From Akkermansia muciniphila (lineage in GTDB: Bacteria; Verrucomicrobiota; Verrucomicrobiia; Limisphaerales; SXQI01): a DNA stretch of 33,685 nt. The translations under genes were made by a program, and so were the position numbers. Where the stretch lies: the NCBI GenBank assembly GCA_945867235.1, contig CAMBHS010000011.1, forward strand, positions 1 through 33,685. The letters run 5' to 3'. Below are positions 1-7,465 of the stretch, piece after piece. The notes under the pieces were generated by a model. The model ran no database searches. It saw only the letters and a list, made by a program, of their open reading frames with translations, and was not told the DNA's origin. Each line of letters opens with the position of its first letter. The first letter of the stretch is position 1.

Positions 1-1047
1 ATTCAGCGCACCGGAGACGACGACGATCTTAAATGTGGAGCCCGGTTCGTAAACTTGTCCTATCGCTCGATTCAGTCGGTCGTGTTCCGTAGTTTTTGAG
101 AGATCGTTGGGATCAAAGGTGGGTAGATTGGCAAGGGCAAGCACTTCTCCCGTCTTGGGTCGAACCACGACAGCACAGATGCCGAGTGGGCGATGCTTTG
201 CCATTCCTTCGGCAAGTTCGGTTTCCACGATATACTGCACGCCTGCATCCAAAGCCAAAATTGCGTTGAGTCCTGCTTTGGGTTCCACGTCTTGATCACG
301 GAAGCGAACCAATTCCTCGCTGGAACGATTACGTTCCGTATTGCGCCATCCGTAAACACCACTCAGTCCCACATTGAGATAACTTTCCAATCCAGATTTG
401 CCGGTGGTGCCCGTCACGACACCTTGGGGCGTACGGTTGGTTCCCGTTCCCACGTAACCCAACACATGTGCCGCCAGAGTTCCGCTTGGATACACACGTT
501 CTTGGTCAGCCTCCGCCTGTAGGGCACTGCGTCGAATATAATTGAAGTAAACTTGTTTCTTTTTAGGGAGTTTTTTTTCGTCCGTCGCAAACACGAGGTT
601 GGTCATGGCTTGCTCCAATCGGTGCCATGTCGCCGCATCCACCTTGTGTTTGATCATCACATACTGATCAAATATCGGGGTTCCATCTGCTTTTTTTCGA
701 ATTTCCCGCGGCTTAAGTTTTTCTGCGAGTTCATGGACTGGTAGCTGTAAAATTGGTGCGATGGTTTGAGCCACGACGAGGTGATTCGTGTCAATAATAG
801 TGGGATCTGCTGAAATGTTGTAAACCGTTTGACTTGTGGCCAGCAGGGTGCCCCGAATGTCCTTGAGATCCCCACGCCGTGGGCCTCGTAATATGCGTCG
901 CTCAGTATTATTTGTTGCCGCTTTGCGAAGTTCCTCATGACGAAAAACCTGCAAATCAATCAACCGCCCGATTAGCAGGAGGAAAAAAAGGGCGAGCATG
1001 ATGGTGATAGCCATCAGTCGACCTTGTTTTCTTTCCGCGTTTCTCAT
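1..1047 (-). CDS. ftsI: Class B penicillin-binding protein (FtsI/PBP3-like), C-terminus cut by window edge
   Basis: Septal peptidoglycan transpeptidase of the divisome. The frame is open from ATG at 1047 to the window edge, giving 349 residues of a protein probably near 600. Visible parts: a short basic N-terminus, one membrane segment at about residues 11-30, a PBP dimerisation region with the typical RGxRxDIRGxxLA-like segment around residues 54-70, and the start of the transpeptidase domain. The catalytic SxxK box is present as STFK at residues 337-340, in EPGSTFK. The SxN and KTG boxes lie outside the window. It follows the ftsL-like gene by 33 bases, the normal dcw order (mraZ, rsmH, ftsL, ftsI), which favours FtsI over the elongation enzyme PBP2. 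A SpoVD-type paralogue cannot be excluded without the C-terminus. Confidence 0.9.
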   Translation of the reverse strand, partial: MRNAERKQGRLMAITIMLALFFLLLIGRLIDLQVFRHEELRKAATNNTERRILRGPRRGDLKDIRGTLLATSQTVYNISADPTIIDTNHLVVAQTIAPILQLPVHELAEKLKPREIRKKADGTPIFDQYVMIKHKVDAATWHRLEQAMTNLVFATDEKKLPKKKQVYFNYIRRSALQAEADQERVYPSGTLAAHVLGYVGTGTNRTPQGVVTGTTGKSGLESYLNVGLSGVYGWRNTERNRSSEELVRFRDQDVEPKAGLNAILALDAGVQYIVETELAEGMAKHRPLGICAVVVRPKTGEVLALANLPTFDPNDLSKTTEHDRLNRAIGQVYEPGSTFKIVVVSGALN

Positions 1048-1080
1048 GTTAACATCCCATTTTTATGTGGGTTTATGGTA

Positions 1081-1446
1081 TTATTTCTTGGCCGAGAATA
1101 TTCCGTGGCTGAGGGTTTGTAGTTCTTGAGGCCCATCAGGAAGGCGCACGATTTGATCCGGCTTGGGTTCGTTTAATCCCAGATTCATTCGTCGCATTTG
1201 AGTTTCAAGCTCACGCGTCGTACTCAATCTGGCACCTTCCCGTTGTAGGTTTTTCTCTCGGAATTTTAATTCCTCGATCCGGTTTTCTAACCCTTTAGTT
1301 TTTTTGCCTAATTGGTTGATTTGCTCCTTTTGCCACACATAACCCAATCCGGCGCAGGCGATCAGGGTGCAAACCATCAACACCATAATCACATCTAACC
1401 CGTGTGTTTTGCCGGCTTGAAATCTTTGTCGGTTTGGTCGTGGCAT
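1081..1446 (-). CDS. ftsL: FtsL-like cell division protein
   Basis: A 121-residue bitopic protein with a basic N-terminus, a membrane helix at about residues 18-37 and a coiled coil at about 40-85 (many K, E, L and Q with heptad-like spacing), then a short tail. This is the architecture of FtsL/DivIC, small divisome proteins that connect FtsQ/B to FtsI. Sequence identity within the family is low, so the call rests on topology, length and position between rsmH and the class B PBP. It has the clearest Shine-Dalgarno of the window, AAGGAG at 1455-1460 (minus strand), 8 bases before the ATG. The spacer to rsmH is 22 bases. Confidence 0.72.
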   Translation of the reverse strand: MPRPNRQRFQAGKTHGLDVIMVLMVCTLIACAGLGYVWQKEQINQLGKKTKGLENRIEELKFREKNLQREGARLSTTRELETQMRRMNLGLNEPKPDQIVRLPDGPQELQTLSHGIFSAKK

Positions 1447-1468
1447 GGTTATTTCTCCTTAAGGTTGC

Positions 1469-2404
1469 TCATACCAGTTTCGTTAGAACTCTGAGCTGGG
1501 CACTACGTGAACGTGGGTTTTTTATCAATTCTTCGGGGGATGGTGTAACGGCTTTCCGTTGCAACCACCTCGCTTCGATTGGTTTAGGAATGCGGAGTTC
1601 GGGCACGTCGACATCACCGGAGGTCACGTAATCTCGTTCTAATCGTCGCCCAAAGTCTTTCACCACTCGGTCTTCGAGCGAATGGAAGGTGATCACTGCG
1701 AGGTGCCCTCCAACCTTCAAAAGACTCCAAACCCCGGTGAGTCCACTACGGAGTGAACCCAGTTCGTCATTCACTTCCATCCGGAGTGCCTGAAATACCT
1801 GTGTTGCCGGATGGGTCTTTGCGCCTCGACGCGGTTTTGCTTTCTCCACCACCGCTGCCAACTGGATCGTCGTGCGAATAAGTCCGCTCGCCCGTGTTTC
1901 CACGATGGCTCGGGCAATTTTTCGTGATTCTCGTTCTCCGCCGAATTCCCAGAAGAGATTGGCTAATTCTTTCTCCTCATAAGAATTTGTAATGGTGGCC
2001 GCAGTCTTCTTTTGTTGAAGATCCATTCTCATATCCAACGGGCCTTCCTGTTGAAAACTGAATCCACGTTCGGCCTGATCCAATTGAGGGGAACTCGTGC
2101 CAAGATCTAAAATCACGCCATCGCAAGCCTCAGCCTGCACCCACCTCGGTAATTCGGTAAAATTTCCCTGCGATAAGGTCACCCTGTCTCCAAATCGGGC
2201 TAACCGTTCCGAGGTTGCCGAAAGGGCTCGCTCATCGCGGTCGCACCCAAAAAGTATTCCGTCAGGTCCGCTGGCCTCCAGAATGGCTTCAGCATGACCC
2301 CCGCCCCCTAGGGTTCCATCCACATACCATCCGTTTGTCGTTGGCTTGAGAGCTTCCACAACTTCTTTCAACATTACCGAACAATGCACAAACCCAAGTT
2401 TCAT
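1469..2404 (-). CDS. rsmH: 16S rRNA (cytosine1402-N4)-methyltransferase RsmH (MraW)
   Basis: SAM-dependent enzyme that methylates N4 of C1402 in the ribosomal P site. It has 311 residues, the usual family length. The N-terminus carries the family signature: HCSVMLKEVVEAL at residues 7-19, then the SAM-binding DGTLGGGGHAEAIL at 29-42. GCDRDERAL follows near 53-61, LDLGTSSPQLD near 100, and RGFSFQQEGPLDMRM around 113-127. The C-terminal VITFHSLEDRVVK motif is also present. It lies in the dcw cluster behind the unknown gene, with a 42-base gap and no obvious ribosome binding site, and is probably co-transcribed from the mraZ promoter. Confidence 0.97.
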   Translation of the reverse strand: MKLGFVHCSVMLKEVVEALKPTTNGWYVDGTLGGGGHAEAILEASGPDGILFGCDRDERALSATSERLARFGDRVTLSQGNFTELPRWVQAEACDGVILDLGTSSPQLDQAERGFSFQQEGPLDMRMDLQQKKTAATITNSYEEKELANLFWEFGGERESRKIARAIVETRASGLIRTTIQLAAVVEKAKPRRGAKTHPATQVFQALRMEVNDELGSLRSGLTGVWSLLKVGGHLAVITFHSLEDRVVKDFGRRLERDYVTSGDVDVPELRIPKPIEARWLQRKAVTPSPEELIKNPRSRSAQLRVLTKLV

Positions 2405-2446
2405 TGAATCAACACGGCTTAAGATCGCCGCTCCTCAAAATAATTT

Positions 2447-2878
2447 TCATCGAACCGACGTCATTTCCATTAATTTGCTGCCGAGTCGACTCCAACCCGT
2501 GTTGCGAGCAATACGAGTGGGAAATATGGTTTCGATTCGGTTTTTTACTGGTGCCAGTTCGAGATCGGCGTCGAGTAAATCATTGCGCATTACTTTCACC
2601 TCTTCCAATGCGAGTGACCCTTGAATCGATGGACGATCCATTGTTGAGTTCCTCTTCTTCGGAATGAAGGAGGTTCGAAAAGTGGGTTTTTTTGAAACGG
2701 CGAATGCGCTTCGCGTTGTCGAATCATCTAGGGCACTTTCGCTTGGGATTGGAGCGACAATTTCCCGGTCGGATCCAAATTTCGGCAGCAGGTTTTCCTG
2801 CCGTAATTCGTAGGGACTACGTTCGCTTCGCATCCCTATGAAACTTTTTCCTACCGCAAGTAACTGGGTTAAATTCAT
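2447..2878 (-). CDS. Unknown protein encoded between mraZ and rsmH
   Basis: I do not recognise this 143-residue protein. It starts 6 bases after mraZ ends and stops 42 bases before rsmH, so it almost certainly belongs to the dcw transcript. In most bacteria mraZ is followed directly by rsmH. No signal peptide or membrane segment is visible. The N-terminal 40 residues look ordered and contain SPYEL and LLPKFG. The middle (about 45-85) is polar and rich in Ser, Thr, Arg and Pro, probably flexible. A C-terminal segment (about 90-143) has a charged helix-like stretch and ends in basic and hydrophobic residues. The antisense frames look like shadows. A role in division or in regulating the cluster would follow only from position. 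Confidence 0.75.
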   Translation of the reverse strand: MNLTQLLAVGKSFIGMRSERSPYELRQENLLPKFGSDREIVAPIPSESALDDSTTRSAFAVSKKPTFRTSFIPKKRNSTMDRPSIQGSLALEEVKVMRNDLLDADLELAPVKNRIETIFPTRIARNTGWSRLGSKLMEMTSVR

Positions 2879-2884
2879 TTTATT

Positions 2885-3346
2885 TTAAATCAGCTTGAAG
2901 GCTTCGGAGGCGAGAGCGTCATCGACCACACTTGCTTGGTCATAGCGTTCGGGATTCCAAATTTCGAAACGGTCCCACGAACCGACCAGCACCGCTTCCT
3001 TGTCAATCCCAGCGGGTTTGGTGATCAGTTCAGGAAGGCAAATACGGCCACTTTTATCCAAGGTGACTTGGTCGGATTTTTTCCCCAGAAGACGGCGCAA
3101 AGAATCTGCCGTGGGATCAGAATAAGGCATGCTTTTTAGCTTCGCCACCAATGCCTGGAGAGGTTCGGGCGGGAGAACCAACAAATACGCATCGCGCTGG
3201 ATGCCATTGGGCCAAAGGATCACCGTGAACACCTCGTCGGGTACGGACCTCCACTTTGCCGGTATTTGCAGACGACGCTTGTCGTCTACCCCGTGCCGGT
3301 AGAGGGAATTATAGTAAACTGGCGTGATGTTCACTAAAGCAGACAT
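2885..3346 (-). CDS. mraZ: Transcriptional regulator MraZ
   Basis: DNA-binding regulator of the dcw cluster that forms ring-like oligomers of AbrB/SpoVT-type domains. Both copies are visible: YRHGVDDKRRLQIPAKWR for the first and DQVTLDKSGRICLPELI for the second. The first copy has DDKRR where the family usually has DxKGR. The frame is open back to position 3403, but that extension is covered by the TGGG operator, so the start is placed at ATG 3346 (153 residues, close to the usual 140-150). ATG 3358 is an alternative. No clear Shine-Dalgarno precedes either. First gene of the cluster, probably autoregulated through the box 32 bases upstream. Confidence 0.93.
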   Translation of the reverse strand: MSALVNITPVYYNSLYRHGVDDKRRLQIPAKWRSVPDEVFTVILWPNGIQRDAYLLVLPPEPLQALVAKLKSMPYSDPTADSLRRLLGKKSDQVTLDKSGRICLPELITKPAGIDKEAVLVGSWDRFEIWNPERYDQASVVDDALASEAFKLI

Positions 3347-3378
3347 AAAATGCAGCATGGGTTTTCGATCCCTGCTGC

Positions 3379-3412
3379 CCCACAACGCCCCAAAGTTACC
3401 CACTTCAACCCA
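3379..3412 (-). promoter_or_regulatory. MraZ box: four TGGG direct repeats, 10-bp period
   Basis: On the minus strand TGGG occurs at 3412-3409, 3402-3399, 3392-3389 and 3382-3379, exactly ten bases apart. MraZ in E. coli and Mycoplasma is known to bind short TGGG-type direct repeats with 10-bp periodicity ahead of its own gene. Position (32 bases before the mraZ ATG), orientation and spacing all match, so this is very likely the autoregulatory operator. Confidence 0.85.
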
Positions 3413-3422
3413 CTTCGGTCAA
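3393..3422 (-). promoter_or_regulatory. Possible dcw cluster promoter overlapping the MraZ box
   Basis: Minus strand TTGACC (3422-3417), an 18-base spacer and TAACTT (3398-3393). The -35 matches 5 of 6 consensus bases, but the -10 is weak at 3 of 6. The first two TGGG repeats lie in the spacer, so bound MraZ would occlude polymerase. Low confidence: other AT-rich -10 candidates exist further upstream. Confidence 0.25.
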
Positions 3423-3823
3423 TGGATAATTTGGAATTTTTACTGCTACTTATTCACATTTCTTGTGAAAAACATGTAAATAACTCAATCGTTTTGACTT
3501 TTGATTTGAAGGAACTCACCCAAAAGAATTAAACCAGAAAGCACCATTAATAGAATCGTAAACAACTCAAAAACAACATGTTATATGTTTTTATTGATTC
3601 AAAATTTAACCTAACAATGAGGGTTCACGATGATGGTGGCAGTGTTCGAATAAATAATGCCGATACGTAACGAATCTTTTTGGATACGGCATTCGCCAAG
3701 AAACCTAGGTTAGCGGTAGAAATTGAGGTTGAACGTAATTCCCCATTTCGACCCACATTCAATAACTTCAAGGGGCGTTGCGTTGGTGATTTCCATGCTT
3801 TAAACTTTCGCTTCTTGAATCGA
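3423..3823. other. Divergent intergenic region between mraZ and queA
   Basis: About 400 AT-rich bases without a convincing gene. It must hold promoters for both directions, but I cannot name a strong one for queA. Two symmetric elements are visible. One is a 17-bp palindrome TTCACA-TTTCT-TGTGAA at 3453-3469. The other is a pair of 6-bp arms, ATGCCG at 3657-3662 and CGGCAT at 3687-3692. An open frame runs into queA from TTG 3680, but its first 48 residues have no resemblance to QueA. Confidence 0.5.
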
Positions 3824-4900
3824 TTGAAACTCAGTGACTTTAATTACAATCTGCCCCAACACCTGATCGCGCAGCACCCTGCTGAATGTCGGGAAGGATC
3901 ACGGTTACTGATTTACCATCGAACAAATGGGCTCATCCGCCATGCTAGATTCCTTGATCTTTTGGAGGAATTACGTTCTGGAGATTTGCTTGTAGTCAAC
4001 GATTCGCGTGTCATTCCGGCACGGTTAAGAGGCTCTAAACCGACCACGGGCGGTGCTTTTGAGGTCTTATTAATTGAGGAAATCAAAGAAAACGAATGGT
4101 GGGCCATGGTTCGCCCTTCCAAACGGTTGGTAATTGGTGGATGCATCGATTTACATCGACTCGATGGGACGAAAGCTGGCATCCAGGTTGAGTTATTAGA
4201 AAAAACAGACACGGGTCTATGTCGGCTTCAATTCCTTCTCGAACGCAACATTTTTGAAGTTTTACCGGAGTTAGGTGAAATACCGTTGCCGCCCTATATC
4301 AAAAGACCAAAGGGAAAGACTGGATCGCAGGATGTAGAGAGATATCAAACCGTTTATGCCCAAGTTAATGGTTCGGTGGCTGCTCCGACTGCTGGACTTC
4401 ATTTCACACCAACCATCCTCGACGATTTGAAAACTCGAGGGATCCGAGTTGCCCCTGTCACACTGCACGTTGGGGCAGGGACATTTGCTCCCGTGAAAGT
4501 TAGCGCAATTGAGGAGCATCAGATGCATTCGGAGCGGTTTTTTCTACCCATGGAAACATTAGCTGAGATTCAAAAGTGTCGGTTGGATGGAGGTCGAGTG
4601 GTGGCCGTTGGAACCACGTCGTTGCGGGTTCTTGAATCTGCCGCCAACATTGGCTTGGAACAAGCGGCCGGCCGGTGGCAACAAACTCAATTGTTTGTTT
4701 ATCCACCCCACGAATTTAGCCTGGTTGATGCTATGTTGACCAACTTTCATCTTCCCGAATCGACCTTGCTCATGCTCGTGAGTGCGTTCATCGATCCAGG
4801 TCGTGCCGAGGGCCGAGAGAAATGTTTGGCGGCCTATGAGGAAGCGATCCGACAAGGCTATCGTTTTTTTAGCTATGGTGATGCGATGTTCATTAGCTAA
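3824..4900 (+). CDS. queA: S-adenosylmethionine:tRNA ribosyltransferase-isomerase QueA
   Basis: Transfers and isomerises the ribose of SAM onto preQ1-tRNA to form epoxyqueuosine, the penultimate step of queuosine synthesis. From TTG 3824 the product has 358 residues (E. coli has 356) and opens MKLSDFNYNLPQHLIAQHP, the family N-terminus. Family motifs follow: GDLLVVNDSRVIPARL, PLPPYIKRP, YQTVYA with GSVAAPTAGLHFT, and TNFHLPESTLLMLVSAF near the C-terminus. The frame is open back to TTG 3680, but those residues are unlike QueA. No in-frame ATG exists upstream, so the TTG start is chosen by homology. No good Shine-Dalgarno is visible. No other queuosine gene is in the window. Confidence 0.95.
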   Translation: MKLSDFNYNLPQHLIAQHPAECREGSRLLIYHRTNGLIRHARFLDLLEELRSGDLLVVNDSRVIPARLRGSKPTTGGAFEVLLIEEIKENEWWAMVRPSKRLVIGGCIDLHRLDGTKAGIQVELLEKTDTGLCRLQFLLERNIFEVLPELGEIPLPPYIKRPKGKTGSQDVERYQTVYAQVNGSVAAPTAGLHFTPTILDDLKTRGIRVAPVTLHVGAGTFAPVKVSAIEEHQMHSERFFLPMETLAEIQKCRLDGGRVVAVGTTSLRVLESAANIGLEQAAGRWQQTQLFVYPPHEFSLVDAMLTNFHLPESTLLMLVSAFIDPGRAEGREKCLAAYEEAIRQGYRFFSYGDAMFIS

Positions 4901-4987
4901 AGGCCTTCCGAATTAATGACGAATGTTTTTGGTCGAGGCTCATCAAAATGACTTGATCTGGAGGTAAATGCGTTGAAGCTGTAAACA

Positions 4988-5593
4988 ATGAACCCTTCAG
5001 TTGAAAAAATGAAGCAAATCATACAAAGCAATCGAGCAGGCACCCGTCATTTTCCGTTATTTCGTCTGCTGGTCGCCCTCGTGTTAGGAATTAACCTAGA
5101 GACCTCTACATGGGCGGAGTCGCGCTCGCGAGCGATGACATTACGCGAATTGGTGGGCTCCGCAGATTTGGTTGCAATAGGACGAATTAAAAGCAAGAGC
5201 GTGGATCGGACGCAGGATATCCCCATTCGGACGACGATTGAAGTGGATGTGGAAGACTTTTGGAAGGGTTTGGAGACATCGGAGAAGTGCCTGACTTTTT
5301 CCCTCCCCGGAGGAGTCCTGGGAGAGCGGAAGGTTGTCCTCACGGGTCAACCGGAGTTCGGCTTAGGGGAGCGATGCGTGGTTTTTCTGAAACGATCCGC
5401 GACTCGACAATGGGTATTGGTGGGGTTTAACCAAGGGAAAATTCCGGTCTTATCTTCAGCTGAGAACTTGGAAGGATGGGTCAACCCACCGCCAATGGAA
5501 TTGTCTAGTGCCAACCCCATCGAGCAACCGAGGGCAATAAGTATTGCAGGATTAAAAAAACAGGTGGTTGCAATCCATTTATCTTCACCATGA
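4988..5593 (+). CDS. Small exported protein upstream of and overlapping a matrixin protease
   Basis: 201 residues. A basic N-terminus is followed by a hydrophobic stretch at about residues 24-37 and a likely signal-peptide cleavage near WAES at about 41-44. The mature part has alternating hydrophobic residues typical of a small beta-rich domain: SADLVAIGRI, then IRTTIEVDVEDFWKGL, then GERCVVFL. This pattern resembles short secreted proteins found beside matrixin-type proteases in other environmental bacteria. I recall no characterised function. An in-frame stop at 4982 makes ATG 4988 the first start; ATG 5009 is an alternative. Its stop overlaps the protease start in ATGA, suggesting coupled translation and a shared job. 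Confidence 0.75.
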   Translation: MNPSVEKMKQIIQSNRAGTRHFPLFRLLVALVLGINLETSTWAESRSRAMTLRELVGSADLVAIGRIKSKSVDRTQDIPIRTTIEVDVEDFWKGLETSEKCLTFSLPGGVLGERKVVLTGQPEFGLGERCVVFLKRSATRQWVLVGFNQGKIPVLSSAENLEGWVNPPPMELSSANPIEQPRAISIAGLKKQVVAIHLSSP

Positions 5594-7344
5594 TACCCTT
5601 ACAAAGGTTTGTTATCGCTTTACTCCTCGTGAGTTGGCTAGACCCCGTCAGCGCGTTTGTTCCGTATATCAACGTTCAAGGTCAAGTCCTCCGCTGGAAC
5701 ACGAAGTCGATGGTCTATGATTCCCGATTGGTGAATCCCACCACCAAAGCGATTCGGTACTACCTCGCCACAGATGCTTGGTCCACAGCGAATCGGGAGA
5801 TGGAACTGAATGCCATCAGAGCCAGTTTCGCACAGTGGCAGTCGGTTCCCGGAACCTCCCTGCGGTTTGAGGATGCAGGATTGGCACCCAAATCTGATGA
5901 AATCACCTCTGGCGATAATACCAATCTAGTGTTCTGGGCAAAAAAAACTCGATTGGTTGGCGGAGTAGACTTGACCAACCTTCGAGGTTACACGGCGGTA
6001 TTGCTCGATGCTGACAATAACATTTTAGAGGCAGATACTGTGTTGAACGGTCTTGATTTTGGATGGTTTACCTCGGTGACCAACACGATCAGTGCGGATC
6101 AATTTGTCGAGGCTGTGGTTTTGCACGAAATTGGGCATTTCATTGGACTTGATCACACTCCGGTGGGAGGTGCAACCGTGATTCCAGCCGCCAATGGTGT
6201 CAGCACATCGGTAGGACTTTCTGCGGATGAAATCGCTGCGGTCAGGTTTCTCTATCCTCTGGAGTCCTATAAGTCAAAGTTGGGTTCCATCGGGGGGCGC
6301 GTCACCATGAATGGTAAGAATGTATTTGGTGCCGCAGTTTTTGCAGAGACCTTGCAAGGCAACATTGCGGCTGGCACGGTCTCATCCGTGGATGGGAGTT
6401 ACGTTTTCGAGGCGTTGCCCGTGGGAAGCTATCAGGTGAGGGCGACCCCTTTGGATCCATCCTCGGTGACCGAACAGAATTCTCTGTTTCGTGGACGAGA
6501 CATCGCCCCCGATTACGTGGGTGCGAATACGAGTTTCCGGCCCTCTACCAACCTAGCGGTCGCGGTTGCCGGACTTTTAAGAACGACCCTGAATATCACC
6601 GTGGTATCGAATGCGGCTCCGTGGCGAATTGTGGGGATAAACAATCCTGACACGATCCCAGGCGCGGAAACCAAGGATCGATCGGCGGTCAGCGTGAGAC
6701 AAGGTCGGCAAAACTTTTATATTGGGATCGCTTCCTCTCAGATTACGTCTGATGCCACGATCAGTATCACCGGCGATGGGGTCACGATTGTCCCCTATAA
6801 GTTTATCGCAAATCGATTTGTTAATAATACCCACGCAGTGGTTGCTTTTGCTTCTGTTGCGACCAATGCGACCCCAGGCTTGCGCTCCTTGGTGGTAAGG
6901 CGAGGCGAAAATGTGGCCTATGCAAATGGATACCTTGAGATCCTTCCCGCCTATCCTGACGATAATTTCGATGGGCTGGACGATGGATTTCAACGTAAAT
7001 ATTTTCCGCTTTGGACAAGCGCGACCGCTGCACCCATCGTGGATGCTGACCTTGATGGTTTTAGTAATCAGTTCGAAGCGGCGACGGGGACTAATCCGAC
7101 CGACCCAAAGTCGGTAAGTTTTCTAATTCAATCTGTCCAAATGTCGGGGGAAGGAACGAGGGTTTTATGGAAAAGTGATCCCGGACGCCGCTATCAATTA
7201 TCAGCCCGCCCGGAATTCAGCACGCAGCAGGCGTGGAAAAATCTAGGAACGCCGGTGACTGCTCCCGGTGCGAACGCTGTTTATCTCGATGCCTCTACTC
7301 CGGGTGTCACCAAATTTTATCGGCTGCAACTTTTGCCTCCTTAA
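5590..7344 (+). CDS. Secreted matrixin-family zinc metalloprotease with C-terminal Ca-binding-like segment
   Basis: 584 residues with a signal peptide (about 1-22, ending near VSAF). The catalytic domain carries the full metzincin zinc motif HEIGHFIGLDH at residues 179-189 (three His ligands and catalytic Glu180), in a matrixin-like context that includes AIRASFAQWQSVPG upstream. After it comes a carboxypeptidase-regulatory-like beta domain (about 233-295, GGRVTMNGKNVFGAAVFAE to GSYVFEALPVGSYQVRA). Near the end are two acidic segments, DDNFDGLDDGF (about 457) and DADLDGFSNQFEAATGTNP (about 485), resembling thrombospondin type 3 or dockerin calcium loops. A short beta domain ends at TKFYRLQLLPP. 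No PEP-CTERM or other sorting tail is seen. Probably acts outside the cell or at its surface; substrate unknown. Confidence 0.88.
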   Translation: MIPLQRFVIALLLVSWLDPVSAFVPYINVQGQVLRWNTKSMVYDSRLVNPTTKAIRYYLATDAWSTANREMELNAIRASFAQWQSVPGTSLRFEDAGLAPKSDEITSGDNTNLVFWAKKTRLVGGVDLTNLRGYTAVLLDADNNILEADTVLNGLDFGWFTSVTNTISADQFVEAVVLHEIGHFIGLDHTPVGGATVIPAANGVSTSVGLSADEIAAVRFLYPLESYKSKLGSIGGRVTMNGKNVFGAAVFAETLQGNIAAGTVSSVDGSYVFEALPVGSYQVRATPLDPSSVTEQNSLFRGRDIAPDYVGANTSFRPSTNLAVAVAGLLRTTLNITVVSNAAPWRIVGINNPDTIPGAETKDRSAVSVRQGRQNFYIGIASSQITSDATISITGDGVTIVPYKFIANRFVNNTHAVVAFASVATNATPGLRSLVVRRGENVAYANGYLEILPAYPDDNFDGLDDGFQRKYFPLWTSATAAPIVDADLDGFSNQFEAATGTNPTDPKSVSFLIQSVQMSGEGTRVLWKSDPGRRYQLSARPEFSTQQAWKNLGTPVTAPGANAVYLDASTPGVTKFYRLQLLPP

Positions 7345-7465
7345 TTCGAAGCGTGTTTCTGGAAATGGAGGGGCGGATTGCAAAAGGAATCTTCTTTGGC
7401 TGGAATACAGTACATCGAATCATCGCGATATTGCATCGACCGATTCCTTACCTTAGTTTGCTGGC

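Noticed and set aside
3657-3692. ATGCCG/CGGCAT arms as a terminator or riboswitch before queA
   Set aside because: Only six pairs, no T-tract following; not a recognisable preQ1 riboswitch, although queA would be a plausible target.
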